Shown here piece by piece: positions 1-9,220 of a stretch of DNA of 64,000 nucleotides. The stretch is from CAZQQU01 sp964595625. Lineage in GTDB: Bacteria > Bacteroidota > Bacteroidia > Flavobacteriales > Flavobacteriaceae. A program made the position numbers and the translations under genes. Location: assembly GCA_964595625.1 (NCBI GenBank), contig CAZQQU010000001.1, positions 186,001 to 250,000 of the forward strand, read 5' to 3'. The notes beneath the pieces are model-generated. The model saw nothing but the letters and a program-made list of their open reading frames with translations, was not told where the DNA came from and ran no database searches. Every line of letters starts with the position of its first letter. The first letter of the stretch is position 1.

Positions 1-452
1 AGCTTTTTTACATGATACAAATAAGGACCTTCGTTCATCTGCGCTAATAATTCCTCACAATTAGTACAAGTGTCTGGAAAAATTAAATGTATAGGGGCCG
101 GTGGTTTCACTTTCACTAATTCGATTATCTCAAATTTTAGCGAGCGGGCGGCCAACTCTTCAAAGGTTTCAACATGGTAATCGTAGTAAGGGGTTTTTCC
201 ACGTTCTATAACCAAGCTGAGCACATTGACTTTAGCTCTTGCGGGGATGTGCATTCTACGAGGAGCTCCGGCTCGTTGTCTAAATCCAGAACCGTCTAGC
301 GTAAGCAGTATATCTAAATCGGTTAAAGTTTGGTTGGTTGCATAAATCAAAAGACGATTTTTGTCTATGCTGTCGGTAATTTTAATAGCTTCTTGGGCAC
401 GAATGGAAAAGCCCATTAACAATACAAAAGAAAGTAGGTAAAATGATTTCAT
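1..452 (-). CDS. Secreted protein with CxxC motif, 3' end cut off by window
   Basis: This reading frame starts at an ATG (positions 450-452, reverse strand) and is still open at the window edge, so only about 150 N-terminal residues are visible. The first ~19 residues form a signal peptide (charged MK, hydrophobic stretch, cleavage region ending in RAQ), so the product should be exported. The mature part begins with EAIKITDSIDKNR and later shows DTCTNCEELL, a CxxC pair like that of thioredoxin-fold or metal-binding proteins. I do not recognise a specific family. A thiol-disulfide role is only a guess from the CxxC, and the missing C-terminus would decide it. Confidence 0.7.
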   Translation of the reverse strand, partial: MKSFYLLSFVLLMGFSIRAQEAIKITDSIDKNRLLIYATNQTLTDLDILLTLDGSGFRQRAGAPRRMHIPARAKVNVLSLVIERGKTPYYDYHVETFEELAARSLKFEIIELVKVKPPAPIHLIFPDTCTNCEELLAQMNEGPYLYHVKK

Positions 453-693
453 TAGCAATAATAGTAAGGGGTTAAATGAGGGTCTCTAAGGTAATAAAAT
501 TTTATTATTACAAATAAAAATATTTGGTACAGAAAAAACAGGAAAAATCCTGTACCCTTTTTAAGAACTTTTAATTTATTAAATTCTATTTTTACCCTCA
601 GAAATGGACATGTTAATTTTTTGATTTTGAAAGATTACAATATCTGTTTTTATTAGTTGTAATAGTTATTGGGGGATTTGCTATTATGAAGAG

Positions 694-719
694 CTCTTTG
701 GGAAACCAAAGAGTTTTTT
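694..719 (+). terminator. Terminator-like hairpin upstream of ndh
   Basis: CTCTTTGG (694-701) pairs with CCAAAGAG (706-713) across a GAAA tetraloop and is followed by six T. It reads as a rho-independent terminator in the rightward direction, but no rightward gene precedes it in this intergenic region. Confidence 0.5.
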
Positions 720-750
720 CATTATATATGGTTCTCAGACAAATAAGGAG

Positions 751-758
751 TATCTTTG
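751..758 (+). promoter_or_regulatory. Bacteroidota -7 box of ndh
   Basis: TATCTTTG fits the TAnnTTTG consensus of the primary Bacteroidota sigma factor and lies 24 bases before the ndh ATG. It is just after the terminator-like hairpin at 694-719. No clear -33 TTG was found, so this is a moderate call. Confidence 0.5.
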
Positions 759-782
759 TAAGGATATTAGTTATATTTCTAT

Positions 783-2042
783 ATGGCTGACAAAAAGCGT
801 ATTGTAATTCTCGGTGCCGGATTTGCCGGGTTAAAACTTGCTCAAAAGCTTAATAATTCGGAGTATGAGGTACTTATAATCAACAAGCACAATTATCATC
901 AGTTTCAACCCCTGATGTATCAAGTAGCTACTGCACGGTTAGAACCCACTAGTATTTCTTTTCCTTTGCGTAAGGTTTTTCAACATTCTAAAAATGTACG
1001 AATTCGGATTGCAGAAATTTTAGAAATTAATATCCCGGAAAAAAAAGTATATACTTCTCAAGGGATATACGAATACGACTATTTAGTGGCTTCTTATGGA
1101 TGCACCACCAATTATTTCAACAATACCAATATTGAAAAAAATGCCTTACCGATGAAGTCGGTTTCTGAATCCTTATGGCTTCGAAACCATATACTGCAGA
1201 CTTTTGAAGATTCTTTAGTTGCTACGCAAAATGAATTAGAATCGCTACTCAATATAGTTATTGTAGGAGCTGGCCCCACGGGGGTGGAGTTGGCAGGGGC
1301 ATTGGTTGAAATGAAAAAGTACGTTCTGCCTCGTGATTATCCGGAAAAAGACTTCTCTGATTTAAAAATATATCTGATAGAAGGTTCTTCCAACCCCTTA
1401 AATTCAATGAGTGATTTTGCTAAAAAAGCTGCCGATCAGTACTTGAAGGAGATGGATGTAAAATTTATTAAAAATACCTACGTCACCAATTACGATGGCA
1501 ATATTGCAACGCTACAAGACGGTACAGAGATACCCACTAAAAATCTTATATGGACAGCGGGTGTTACGGGTAATAAAATTATCGGTTTCCCGGAAGAAGT
1601 ATATGCTCCCGGTAATCGAATCCAGGTAGATGCTTTTCATCAAGTACAAGGATTAGAAGATATTTATGCAATTGGTGATATTGCCTATATGGCAAGTGAA
1701 AAGTTTCCCAATGGTCATCCTCAATTAGCGAATGTTGCTAACGAGCAAGCAGTTAATTTAGCAAAAAACTTTTTGCGATTGTCTAAAAATAAACCCTTAC
1801 AACCCTTTGAATTTACTTATCGTGGCTCCATGGCTACCATTGGTAAGCGTAAAGCTATCATAGATTTAACGGGTCTTCGATTCAAAGGTCGGGTGGCTTG
1901 GTATTTTTGGATGTTTTTACACTTGATGCTTATACTAAGTATCAAAAATAAGGTGACTATTTTCTTAAATTGGATGATGAGTTACTTTTACAACGACTCC
2001 ACGTTGCGGGTTATTTTGTTTCCCAAAAGAAGACCCGGATAA
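783..2042 (+). CDS. ndh: Type II NADH dehydrogenase (NDH-2)
   Basis: This 419-residue flavoprotein should oxidise NADH and reduce menaquinone at the inner face of the membrane without pumping protons. An FAD-binding GAGFAG motif lies at residues 11-16 and a second dinucleotide fold (VGAGPTGVELAG, about 161-172) binds NADH. YAIGDIA near residue 295 is the conserved C-terminal FAD-contact segment. The last ~50 residues are hydrophobic and basic, as expected for the membrane-anchoring end of NDH-2. Length and motif order match the family. The ATG at 783 directly precedes the Rossmann fold. It is convergent with the methyltransferase gene, with only four bases between the two stop codons. Confidence 0.92.
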   Translation: MADKKRIVILGAGFAGLKLAQKLNNSEYEVLIINKHNYHQFQPLMYQVATARLEPTSISFPLRKVFQHSKNVRIRIAEILEINIPEKKVYTSQGIYEYDYLVASYGCTTNYFNNTNIEKNALPMKSVSESLWLRNHILQTFEDSLVATQNELESLLNIVIVGAGPTGVELAGALVEMKKYVLPRDYPEKDFSDLKIYLIEGSSNPLNSMSDFAKKAADQYLKEMDVKFIKNTYVTNYDGNIATLQDGTEIPTKNLIWTAGVTGNKIIGFPEEVYAPGNRIQVDAFHQVQGLEDIYAIGDIAYMASEKFPNGHPQLANVANEQAVNLAKNFLRLSKNKPLQPFEFTYRGSMATIGKRKAIIDLTGLRFKGRVAWYFWMFLHLMLILSIKNKVTIFLNWMMSYFYNDSTLRVILFPKRRPG

Positions 2043-2046
2043 GAAT

Positions 2047-3456
2047 CTATATTTTTTCTAGTAACACTACATTTTCAACGTGGTAGGTTTGAGGAAACAT
2101 ATCTACCGGTTGTACCTTAACTACTCGATATTGGTGTTTCATCAAAGCTAAATCACGAGCTTGAGTAGCACTATTGCAGCTCACATAAACTACTTTTTTA
2201 GGGGCGATTTGCAGTATTTGCTCTACCACCATCGGATGCATACCATCTCGAGGAGGGTCGGTAATAATCACATCAGGTCGACCGTGCTGTGCAATGAATT
2301 CGGGGGTGAAAACTTGTTTCATATCTCCAACAAAAAAAGAGACATTGTCTATGCCATTGATGATTGCGTTTTCTTGAGCAGCACGAATAGCCTCTGGAAC
2401 GGCTTCAATTCCTACTACCTTTTTTACCGAACGTGCAATAAACTGTGCGATGGTTCCGGTACCGGTATAGAGATCATAAACCAATTCATCTCCCGAAAAA
2501 TTAGCAAAATCACGGGTTATTTGATATAGTCGATGGGCTTGTTTGCTATTAGTTTGATAAAATGATTTGGCTGTAATTCTAAATCGCAACCCTTCCATTT
2601 CTTCCTCTATATAGTCGGAGCCCTTATAGGTCAGTATATCCAAATCATAAAGTGTGTCATTGGCTTTTTGATTGATTACATACTGCAAAGAAGTGATTTC
2701 TGGAAATTGGTTAGCTAAATAATCCAATACCCTTTGATGTTCTTGGGGGTTGTTTTCAAAAAACTGAATTAAAACCATCCATTGACCAGACAGAGTATTG
2801 CGAAGCATCACCGAACGAAGTAAACCTGTTTTTTGTTTTGGATTAAAAAAAGAAAGCTGGTTATCCAGAGCAAATTGTCGGAGCCCGAGACGAATTCTAT
2901 TGGAGAGTGGAGCTTGTAAATGACATTCTTTAAGGTCCAATATTTTGTCCCACATACCGGGAATATGAAATCCTAAAGCATGCCGGTCATAGATGGTATC
3001 TTGTTTGATGATTTCTTCGGGAGTAAGCCAACGACTGTCTGAAAAAGAAAACTCCATTTTGTTCCGGTAGTAGTAGGGCTCGGGAGCACCTAGGATAGGG
3101 GTTATTTCAGGCAATTCAAGCTGGCCAATACGTAGCAGGTTGTTTTCAACAGTTTTTTGTTTGAAATACAATTGTTGGGCATAGTTTAAATCCTGCCATT
3201 GACATCCGCCACACACTCCAAAATGTACACAGAGAGGCGTCACTCGGTTTGGAGATAATTCGTAAAATGCTACGGCCTTTCCTTCGGCATAGGATTTTCT
3301 CTTTTTATAAGTCTGAACATCTACGACATCACCGGGTACCACATTTTCAATAAACAAGACCATGCCGTCTAGAGTTTTAGCGACACCCTTGCCTTTAACC
3401 CCGACATCGGTTACTGTAATTCTTTCAAAAAGTTGTTGTTTGTTTCTTCTTGCCAT
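2047..3456 (-). CDS. rlmD: 23S rRNA (uracil-C5)-methyltransferase, RlmD/RumA family
   Basis: This 469-residue enzyme should transfer a methyl group from SAM to C5 of a 23S rRNA uridine (U1939 in E. coli). The N-terminal ~60 residues form a TRAM RNA-binding domain. Cys76, Cys82, Cys85 and Cys178 match the [4Fe-4S] ligands of RumA. The SAM-binding motif (VYDLYTGTGTIAQF) and DPPRDG follow, and the nucleophilic cysteine lies in VSCNSATQ near the C-terminus. RlmD and related TrmA-type enzymes cannot be fully separated by sequence alone, so the exact target uridine is inferred. Confidence 0.88.
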   Translation of the reverse strand: MARRNKQQLFERITVTDVGVKGKGVAKTLDGMVLFIENVVPGDVVDVQTYKKRKSYAEGKAVAFYELSPNRVTPLCVHFGVCGGCQWQDLNYAQQLYFKQKTVENNLLRIGQLELPEITPILGAPEPYYYRNKMEFSFSDSRWLTPEEIIKQDTIYDRHALGFHIPGMWDKILDLKECHLQAPLSNRIRLGLRQFALDNQLSFFNPKQKTGLLRSVMLRNTLSGQWMVLIQFFENNPQEHQRVLDYLANQFPEITSLQYVINQKANDTLYDLDILTYKGSDYIEEEMEGLRFRITAKSFYQTNSKQAHRLYQITRDFANFSGDELVYDLYTGTGTIAQFIARSVKKVVGIEAVPEAIRAAQENAIINGIDNVSFFVGDMKQVFTPEFIAQHGRPDVIITDPPRDGMHPMVVEQILQIAPKKVVYVSCNSATQARDLALMKHQYRVVKVQPVDMFPQTYHVENVVLLEKI

Positions 3457-3470
3457 TCTTAAAAAAACAG

Positions 3471-4535
3471 CTAAGGTAGCGGATTATTCGTTCCTAGGGA
3501 AAGTTCGTCTAAGGGAAAATACATTTCACTTAACCACAACGCCGGATTCTTTTCATTTTGGGGCGTCACAACAAACTTTTCTATTACCGGCATACCGCTA
3601 GATAATTTCCAGTTATTGGTTTCCATACGATCATTGACCACCCTCCATACTTCCTCACTGTGTTTGATATAATTACCTTTTAACGAAGCTTTTAAGCAGG
3701 TGGTAAGAGGCAAGTGGCCGACAATCACCGAGCTGCCTTCTTCAGTAATAATTCGGTCACTGATAGGAATACCTACCGAAATAACTGCCCGATCTGTTTG
3801 TGTGTCTCGGTGGTGATAAAGTACAAAATGATTTCCGTTAGGCACGATACTGTTGTCTGCCATAAAGTCTAAAATCTCAGTTTGAATACGCACAATCTCC
3901 TCTCGCAGGCTTGTCATGGGTACAGCTGCATTTTTGTATAGGTAAAACCCGCCTCCGTGTTGGGTTAAACCTTCAATCACCACACTGTAAATATTCATTT
4001 CTTGCGTAAGCAAGCTATCCAATTGATTTAAACTTGTGGCAAAAACAGCATTTACTTGTTCTTCCATCGAACTTTTTTTAAAGGCATTAGACATTTTCTC
4101 AAAAAGTGATAATGTACCCGTTGCTTTCCAATGTACTTCGGTGGCGGTGTCGTTGTGATTGGGAGTTAAATTCCATTGCAATTGGTGGCCTTTATCGACC
4201 GAGGTCCGATGAAAGCCAAAACGCTGATTGATGGTCTTCTGTGGAATCACTTCGAGTGTTTTAATTTCCCCAGGAAAGTACTCTTTTCCTTTCCAGGAAA
4301 GAAATGCGCCGGGACCCGAAGTAGTATCCCCATAAAATAGCTTGACTTCCTCTTGTGTAAATACCCATTGAGGCCAGTGTGAAAATTCGTTTATTTTTTG
4401 AAAAACCAACTCAGTAGGAGCTTGGATGGACATCGATTTTTCTACGGAAAATTCTCCCTCTTGGGTGCCAAAATAAATGGCTATTCCGATAAAAAATGAT
4501 AAAATTAGAAATAGAATATATTTAAAAAGTTTCAT
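3471..4535 (-). CDS. Membrane-anchored SRPBCC / GyrI-like effector-binding protein
   Basis: The protein has 354 residues. A hydrophobic N-terminal segment (about residues 5-22) should anchor it in the membrane or act as a signal. Residues ~27-175 resemble a polyketide-cyclase/START-type SRPBCC ligand-binding fold (it starts SIQAPTELVFQKINEFSHWPQW). Residues ~180-340 resemble the GyrI/AraC effector-binding fold, with the typical segment DRAVISVGIPI. Such two-domain proteins are common in flavobacteria, but their ligand and role are unknown. The gene stands 14 bases upstream of rlmD on the same strand and may be cotranscribed with it. Confidence 0.75.
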   Translation of the reverse strand: MKLFKYILFLILSFFIGIAIYFGTQEGEFSVEKSMSIQAPTELVFQKINEFSHWPQWVFTQEEVKLFYGDTTSGPGAFLSWKGKEYFPGEIKTLEVIPQKTINQRFGFHRTSVDKGHQLQWNLTPNHNDTATEVHWKATGTLSLFEKMSNAFKKSSMEEQVNAVFATSLNQLDSLLTQEMNIYSVVIEGLTQHGGGFYLYKNAAVPMTSLREEIVRIQTEILDFMADNSIVPNGNHFVLYHHRDTQTDRAVISVGIPISDRIITEEGSSVIVGHLPLTTCLKASLKGNYIKHSEEVWRVVNDRMETNNWKLSSGMPVIEKFVVTPQNEKNPALWLSEMYFPLDELSLGTNNPLP

Positions 4536-4631
4536 AAACTAAATAACTTAGGGGACGAGCATTGCAAAAATATAAAAGAAAATATATCTGTATGGGAAAT
4601 CCAGTTTATTTATTAAATCGCAAGCAAGGAT

Positions 4632-4820
4632 TTATTTGGATAAGAAAAACTTTAAGGCAAACAGAAGGAGAATAAAGCCGATAATACCCAGTAAAATGGG
4701 TAAAGTATCTTTGTAATACTTGAGATGTAGTTTTTTGTCTTTGCGATAGGCCAATCGGATAACAATAACAAAGGCTATAAAAAAAATAATAGTAAAAATG
4801 ATTTTGCCGATTGAAAACAT
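4632..4820 (-). CDS. Small two-helix membrane protein
   Basis: This 62-residue protein consists of two hydrophobic helices (about residues 5-22 and 44-60) joined by a basic loop (YRKDKKLHLKYYKD). It ends in LSK. The ATG start gives a clean membrane-protein profile, and a longer frame on the same strand that overlaps it out of frame does not. Function is unknown. It diverges from the pyrophosphohydrolase gene at 4870, with about 50 bases between them for both promoters. Confidence 0.6.
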   Translation of the reverse strand: MFSIGKIIFTIIFFIAFVIVIRLAYRKDKKLHLKYYKDTLPILLGIIGFILLLFALKFFLSK

Positions 4821-4869
4821 AAATTTTGTGTAGTTTTACAGGGATAAATGTACAATCAAAAAATAGATT

Positions 4870-5265
4870 ATGAAACGAAAAATAGCTGCTGTTACTGAAT
4901 TTCACCAAGCATTTAAGTTAGGTGTTCAAAACCAGCCGATTGCTAATTTAGGAGCCGATAAAAATTTACTTCGTTACCGGTTAATGCGTGAAGAAAATGA
5001 AGAATATTTAGAAGCAGCTAATCAGGGAGATTTAGTAGAAGTAGCCGATGCACTGGGGGATATGCTTTACATACTCTGTGGAACGATTATTGAACACGGT
5101 ATGCAGGAAGTCATTGAAGAAGTTTTTGAAGAAATTCAACGAAGTAATATGAGCAAATTAGGTGCCGATGGCCAACCGATATATCGGGAAGATGGTAAAG
5201 TCCTAAAGGGAGAAAATTATTTTAAACCCGATATTGCTGCTATCCTACAAAGGAAAAATATCTAA
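4870..5265 (+). CDS. MazG/PRA-PH-like nucleotide pyrophosphohydrolase
   Basis: This 131-residue all-alpha protein carries the metal-binding pattern of the MazG/PRA-PH superfamily: EENEEYLEA (about residues 40-48) followed by DALGDMLYILCG (about 61-72). Members hydrolyse nucleoside triphosphates or phosphoribosyl-ATP to the monophosphate and pyrophosphate. It is not fused to HisI and no histidine biosynthesis genes are nearby, so a house-cleaning NTP pyrophosphohydrolase role is more likely than HisE. The substrate is not evident from the sequence. Confidence 0.78.
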   Translation: MKRKIAAVTEFHQAFKLGVQNQPIANLGADKNLLRYRLMREENEEYLEAANQGDLVEVADALGDMLYILCGTIIEHGMQEVIEEVFEEIQRSNMSKLGADGQPIYREDGKVLKGENYFKPDIAAILQRKNI

Positions 5266-5317
5266 GTTATTTTGAATATCATAAAGAGTCCTAGAAAGAC
5301 CCTGAAAGGAAATAAAG

Positions 5318-6304
5318 ATGTTACATGTAGAATCGGTTTCTAAATCATTTAATAGGGGCAAAATCTTTGCCTTGCAAGATGTCTCTTTTTATTTAAAAGA
5401 AGGAGGCGTGTATGCCATTGTCGGGGAAAGCGGAAGTGGAAAAACAACACTTATTCGATTGATTACCGGTCTAGAAGCACCTGATAGCGGAACAATTACT
5501 TTAAATAATGAAGTAGTGTCTTCGGTAAAAAAAATTGTCAAACCGGAAAAGCGAAATATCGGTTTGGTTTTTCAAGAATATGCCTTGTTTCCCCATTTAA
5601 CCGTACTCGACAATGTGATGTATGGAATATCGAAGTTAAAAAACCGCAAGCAGCGAGCTCTTGAGGTACTCGAAATAGTGGGGCTCACAGAGTACACCGA
5701 CCGCTATCCACACCAACTTTCCGGAGGTCAACAACAACGGGTAGCGTTGGCCCGTGCCTTAGCCCCGAGTCCGTCGTTACTTATTCTGGACGAGCCCTTT
5801 AGTAATCTCGATGCGATGTTGCGGGCACAGCTTCGCAATGAAATTTTCTCAATCATTAAAAACTCCGGTATTACGGCTATTTTCGTGACTCATGACACCC
5901 AAGATGCTTTGGCCGTAGCCGATGAAATTTTGATCTTACAACAAGGAAAACTGATTCAAAAGGACGATGCGGTTAATCTCTACACCCGACCTAAATCTGT
6001 GTATGTAGCTTCGCTGTTTGGAAATACCATTCAGTTAACGAAAGAATTACAGAGTGCCTTTGAATGTCCCTTAAAAGCAGATTGTTGTCACGCCATACGT
6101 AACGAAAGTATAGCGATCAGTGATCAATGTGATTTTGTAACGCATGCCACTGTAGTGAAACAAACCTATTTGGGCAATGAGGCGCGTTTGGTTTTAAAAT
6201 TGGATAATGGTGAATTGTTGACGGTATCTTCCAAACACAAAGTTATGGCCGATCGAATTACCATCGGTTTTAATTCCAAAGATGTACTTGAATTTACCGA
6301 ATAA
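5318..6304 (+). CDS. ABC transporter ATP-binding protein (FbpC/PotA type)
   Basis: This 328-residue ATPase shows Walker A GESGSGKTT (36-44), signature LSGGQQQR (134-141), Walker B LLILDE (154-159) and the switch histidine in FVTHD. The last ~90 residues look like a TOBE-type domain, as in importers for iron, polyamine or sulfate. No permease or substrate-binding gene lies next to it, so the transported substrate is unknown and the partner must be encoded elsewhere. The following OstA-like gene overlaps its end by 23 bases, suggesting translational coupling. It is not an LptB-type ATPase, because LptB lacks the TOBE extension. Confidence 0.82.
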   Translation: MLHVESVSKSFNRGKIFALQDVSFYLKEGGVYAIVGESGSGKTTLIRLITGLEAPDSGTITLNNEVVSSVKKIVKPEKRNIGLVFQEYALFPHLTVLDNVMYGISKLKNRKQRALEVLEIVGLTEYTDRYPHQLSGGQQQRVALARALAPSPSLLILDEPFSNLDAMLRAQLRNEIFSIIKNSGITAIFVTHDTQDALAVADEILILQQGKLIQKDDAVNLYTRPKSVYVASLFGNTIQLTKELQSAFECPLKADCCHAIRNESIAISDQCDFVTHATVVKQTYLGNEARLVLKLDNGELLTVSSKHKVMADRITIGFNSKDVLEFTE

Positions 6305-8039
6305 TAAGTATCAACTATTTAAAGAGTTTAGTATCAAAATATTGACATTTAAATACATTTTATTATGGACGGTTGTTGCGCTTTGCAGCGTAGTAACTGG
6401 GTTTGCCCAAGAGACGACAAAAGTCGATATACGCTCGGGTTATTTAGAAATCAGACCCGAACTGCCGGATGCTGCCATTTACACCCGGGAAAGTAACGCA
6501 CAGGTATATATCGTTCACGAAGGGGTCGAAATATGGTGTGACCAAGCTGTGGTTTTTATGAAAGATAATTTTGTAAAAGCTTTGGGCAATGTTCATATTA
6601 ACCAAGGCGATACCCTTTCGCTGCGAAGTAGGTATGCCGAATACAACGGCAACACCCAATTTGCTTTTGCTTCCGGGGAGGTAGTGTTGCAAGAACCCAA
6701 TACGACACTGACTACCGACACTCTATATTTTGATCGAATCAAACAACAAGCTTATTACCGCTCCGGAGGAAAAGTAGTCGATACGGCCAGTACCCTTACC
6801 AGTAGGGTGGGTCGTTATTTCGCGCAAGCGAAAAAATATCAGTTCCTATCCCAAGTAGTACTGACCAACCCCGAATATGTTATCCACACCAACCAATTAG
6901 ATTTTTATACCGAAAACGGGCACGCCTATTTGTATGGGCCTTCTACCATTACCGGAGAAGCCAGTACGGTCTATTGTGAACGTGGTTTTTACGATACCCG
7001 AAATGATGTCGGCTATTTTACAAAAAATTCGAAGATTGATTACGACCAGCGTACAGTTTACGGCGATAGCATATATTTTGATCGCAATCAAAATTTTGCC
7101 TCGGCTACCAATAATATTCGGGTAATAGATACTTTAAACAACAGCTATGTCCGCGGACATTATGCGGAAGTGTTTCGGGATAAAGATTCGGTTTTTATCA
7201 CCAAGAGAGCGGTTGCTATCACGGTAAAAGACCAAGATTCTATTTATATTCACGCCGACACCTTGCAGATAACAGGCAAACCTGAACGACGCATTTTGCG
7301 AGGATTTTACGATGCCCGTATTTACAAAAGCGATATGAGTGGTAAATGTGACTCCATCTACAGTGATGAGAGTACCGGTATTACCAAAATGATACACCGT
7401 CCCATTTTGTGGCACGACAAAAGTCAAATGGTAGGTGATACCATTCATTTACTCTCCAATACCGAAACCGAACAAATGGATAGTCTTAAAGTATTTTACA
7501 ATGCTTTTTTAATCCAAAAAGATAGTTTGGGATACAACCAAGTCAAGGGTGATTATTTGATTGGTTTGTTTACGGACAACCAATTAGATACTATTCATAT
7601 CAATCGAAATACAGAGGTGATTTTTTATGTTAGAAATGATTTGGAAGAATTAATAGGAATTAATCATTCGCAGTCTAGTTCTATCGAACTTACATTGGTC
7701 GATCAAGAGATAGAAACCATACGTTTTATCAACAAAGCAGACGGTAAGCTTTATCCTGAATCCTTATTTCCGGAAAATGCCCGAATATTGAGAGGATTTG
7801 AGTGGCGTGGTGACGAACAACTGCATTCGGTCGAAGATTTATTTAAGGGAAAGGAGGTGCCCGTACTTCCAAAAATTCGTGGAATTCCTTTGCCACAACT
7901 CGAAGGCACTTTTTTCAATACCCAAAACGAGGAAGAAATTATACTCCATCCAGCTTCAGAATTAGAACCGAAGCATTTAATTCATCAGTTAGAAGATATA
8001 CCTTTGGAAGGCGTGCTTGATGAGGAAGAAGAGGAATAA
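6282..8039 (+). CDS. OstA-like (LptA/LptD N-terminal domain) periplasmic protein
   Basis: The 585-residue protein is rich in beta-strand repeats such as AVVFMKDNFVKALGNVHI and TLYFDRIKQQAYYRSG, which match the OstA/LptA jellyroll that shuttles lipopolysaccharide across the periplasm. A signal peptide (hydrophobic ILLWTVVALCSVV ending in FAQ) lies about 25-43 residues from the ATG. That n-region is unusually long, and an in-frame TTG at 6342 would give a normal one, so the true start is uncertain. The acidic tail ends in DEEEEE. The role in LPS export is inferred from the fold. No beta-barrel LptD C-terminus is present. Confidence 0.78.
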   Translation: MYLNLPNNKYQLFKEFSIKILTFKYILLWTVVALCSVVTGFAQETTKVDIRSGYLEIRPELPDAAIYTRESNAQVYIVHEGVEIWCDQAVVFMKDNFVKALGNVHINQGDTLSLRSRYAEYNGNTQFAFASGEVVLQEPNTTLTTDTLYFDRIKQQAYYRSGGKVVDTASTLTSRVGRYFAQAKKYQFLSQVVLTNPEYVIHTNQLDFYTENGHAYLYGPSTITGEASTVYCERGFYDTRNDVGYFTKNSKIDYDQRTVYGDSIYFDRNQNFASATNNIRVIDTLNNSYVRGHYAEVFRDKDSVFITKRAVAITVKDQDSIYIHADTLQITGKPERRILRGFYDARIYKSDMSGKCDSIYSDESTGITKMIHRPILWHDKSQMVGDTIHLLSNTETEQMDSLKVFYNAFLIQKDSLGYNQVKGDYLIGLFTDNQLDTIHINRNTEVIFYVRNDLEELIGINHSQSSSIELTLVDQEIETIRFINKADGKLYPESLFPENARILRGFEWRGDEQLHSVEDLFKGKEVPVLPKIRGIPLPQLEGTFFNTQNEEEIILHPASELEPKHLIHQLEDIPLEGVLDEEEEE

Positions 8040-8057
8040 AATTATCTCCTATAACTT

Positions 8058-8086
8058 TTGATTTTACTATTCAGCCAATACCTTTG
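8058..8086 (+). promoter_or_regulatory. Promoter of prfB
   Basis: TTG at 8058-8060 and TACCTTTG at 8079-8086 fit the -33 TTG / -7 TAnnTTTG promoter of Bacteroidota with an 18-base spacer. The prfB ATG follows 14 bases later. Confidence 0.6.
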
Positions 8087-8100
8087 CAAAAAATAATACT

Positions 8101-9220
8101 ATGATAAACCATGATCAAGTAAAAGATCTTCAGGAACGCCTAGGTGCGTTAAGGAGGTATCTTTGACATCGATGCCAAACGCATTGAAGTAACCAACGAA
8201 GAAGAAAAAACTTTGGCTCCTGACTTTTGGAATAATGCGCGTAAAGCCGAAGATTTTATGCAGAAGTTGCGGTCTAAGAAAAAATGGATAACCGATTATG
8301 ATACAGCAGTAGGACTAGTCGAAGATGTGACCGTATTTTTTGATTTTTATAAAAGCGGTGATGCCCTTGAAGAAGATGTCATTCAAGCCTACCAACAGGC
8401 TCAACATGCCATTGAGGAATTAGAATTTAAAAATATGCTGTCCGATGAGGGAGATGATTTATATGCTGTTTTACAGATTACAGCGGGTGCCGGAGGAACT
8501 GAGAGTTGTGATTGGGCCAGTATATTGATGCGTATGTATAAAATGTGGGCTGATAAAAATCGATATCAAGTAAAAGTACTCAATTATCAAGAAGGTGACG
8601 TAGCGGGTGTAAAAACGGTGACCTTGGAAATTCAAGGAGAATATGCCTTTGGCTGGCTCAAGGGCGAAAATGGAGTGCATCGACTGGTACGAATTTCACC
8701 CTTTGACAGCAATGCAAAAAGACATACCTCTTTTGCCTCGGTTTATGTCTATCCCTTAGTGGATGATACCATCGAGATTGTTATCAATCCGGCAGATATC
8801 AGTTGGGATTTTGCACGTTCCAGTGGTGCAGGTGGTCAAAATGTGAATAAAGTGGAAACCAAAGCCATACTCACGCACCATCCCACCGGTATAGTGATTC
8901 ACAACAGTGAAACCCGCTCCCAGTTAGACAACCGGGAAAAAGCAATGCAAATGCTTAAATCACAGCTGTATGAAATTGAATTAAAAAAACGCCAAGCAGC
9001 GCGTGATGAAATAGAAAGTGAAAAGAAAAATATTGAATGGGGTTCTCAAATTAGAAACTATGTGTTGCACCCCTACAAATTAGTCAAAGATGTCCGTACC
9101 GAATACGAAACTAGTAATACAGATGGGGTATTGGATGGCGAAATCGACGATTTCTTAAAGGCATATTTGATGATGATGGGGCAGAAGCAGAGTAATTCGG
9201 ATGGGTTATTTGATTTGTAG
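8101..9220 (+). CDS. prfB: Peptide chain release factor 2, programmed +1 frameshift
   Basis: RF2 reads UGA and UAA stop codons and triggers peptide release. The gene is in two frames. Codons 1-21 start at the ATG at 8101 and end at CTT (8161-8163), followed by an in-frame TGA (8164-8166). A +1 shift continues with GAC at 8165. The slip site is CTTTGAC preceded by the Shine-Dalgarno-like AGGAGGTAT, as in E. coli prfB. The fused product has 372 residues with the GGQ catalytic motif (SGAGGQNVNKVET). When RF2 is scarce the ribosome stalls at TGA and shifts, so RF2 controls its own level. A gene caller without frameshift support would start it late, near 8213. Confidence 0.95.

Larger units (their letters stand above)
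453..782. other. Divergent intergenic region with two hairpins
   Basis: This 330-base stretch separates the leftward secreted-protein gene from rightward ndh. I see no coding frame. It holds an ACAGGA/TCCTGT hairpin (538-553) that ends in a T run when read leftward, overlapped by an alternative GGTACAG/CTGTACC pairing (526-532 with 550-556). It also holds a rightward terminator-like hairpin at 694-719 and a -7 promoter box at 751-758. Confidence 0.5.

Noticed and set aside
4606..4908. 100-residue reverse frame overlapping the small membrane protein gene
   Set aside because: It overlaps both the 62-residue two-helix protein and the start of the pyrophosphohydrolase gene, and its sequence looks like an out-of-frame translation (runs of Phe/Tyr/Cys without domain pattern).
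8164..8166. Stop codon in prfB as a sign of a pseudogene
   Set aside because: The CTT-TGA-C slip site with AGGAGG upstream is the known regulatory frameshift; the rest of the gene is intact.
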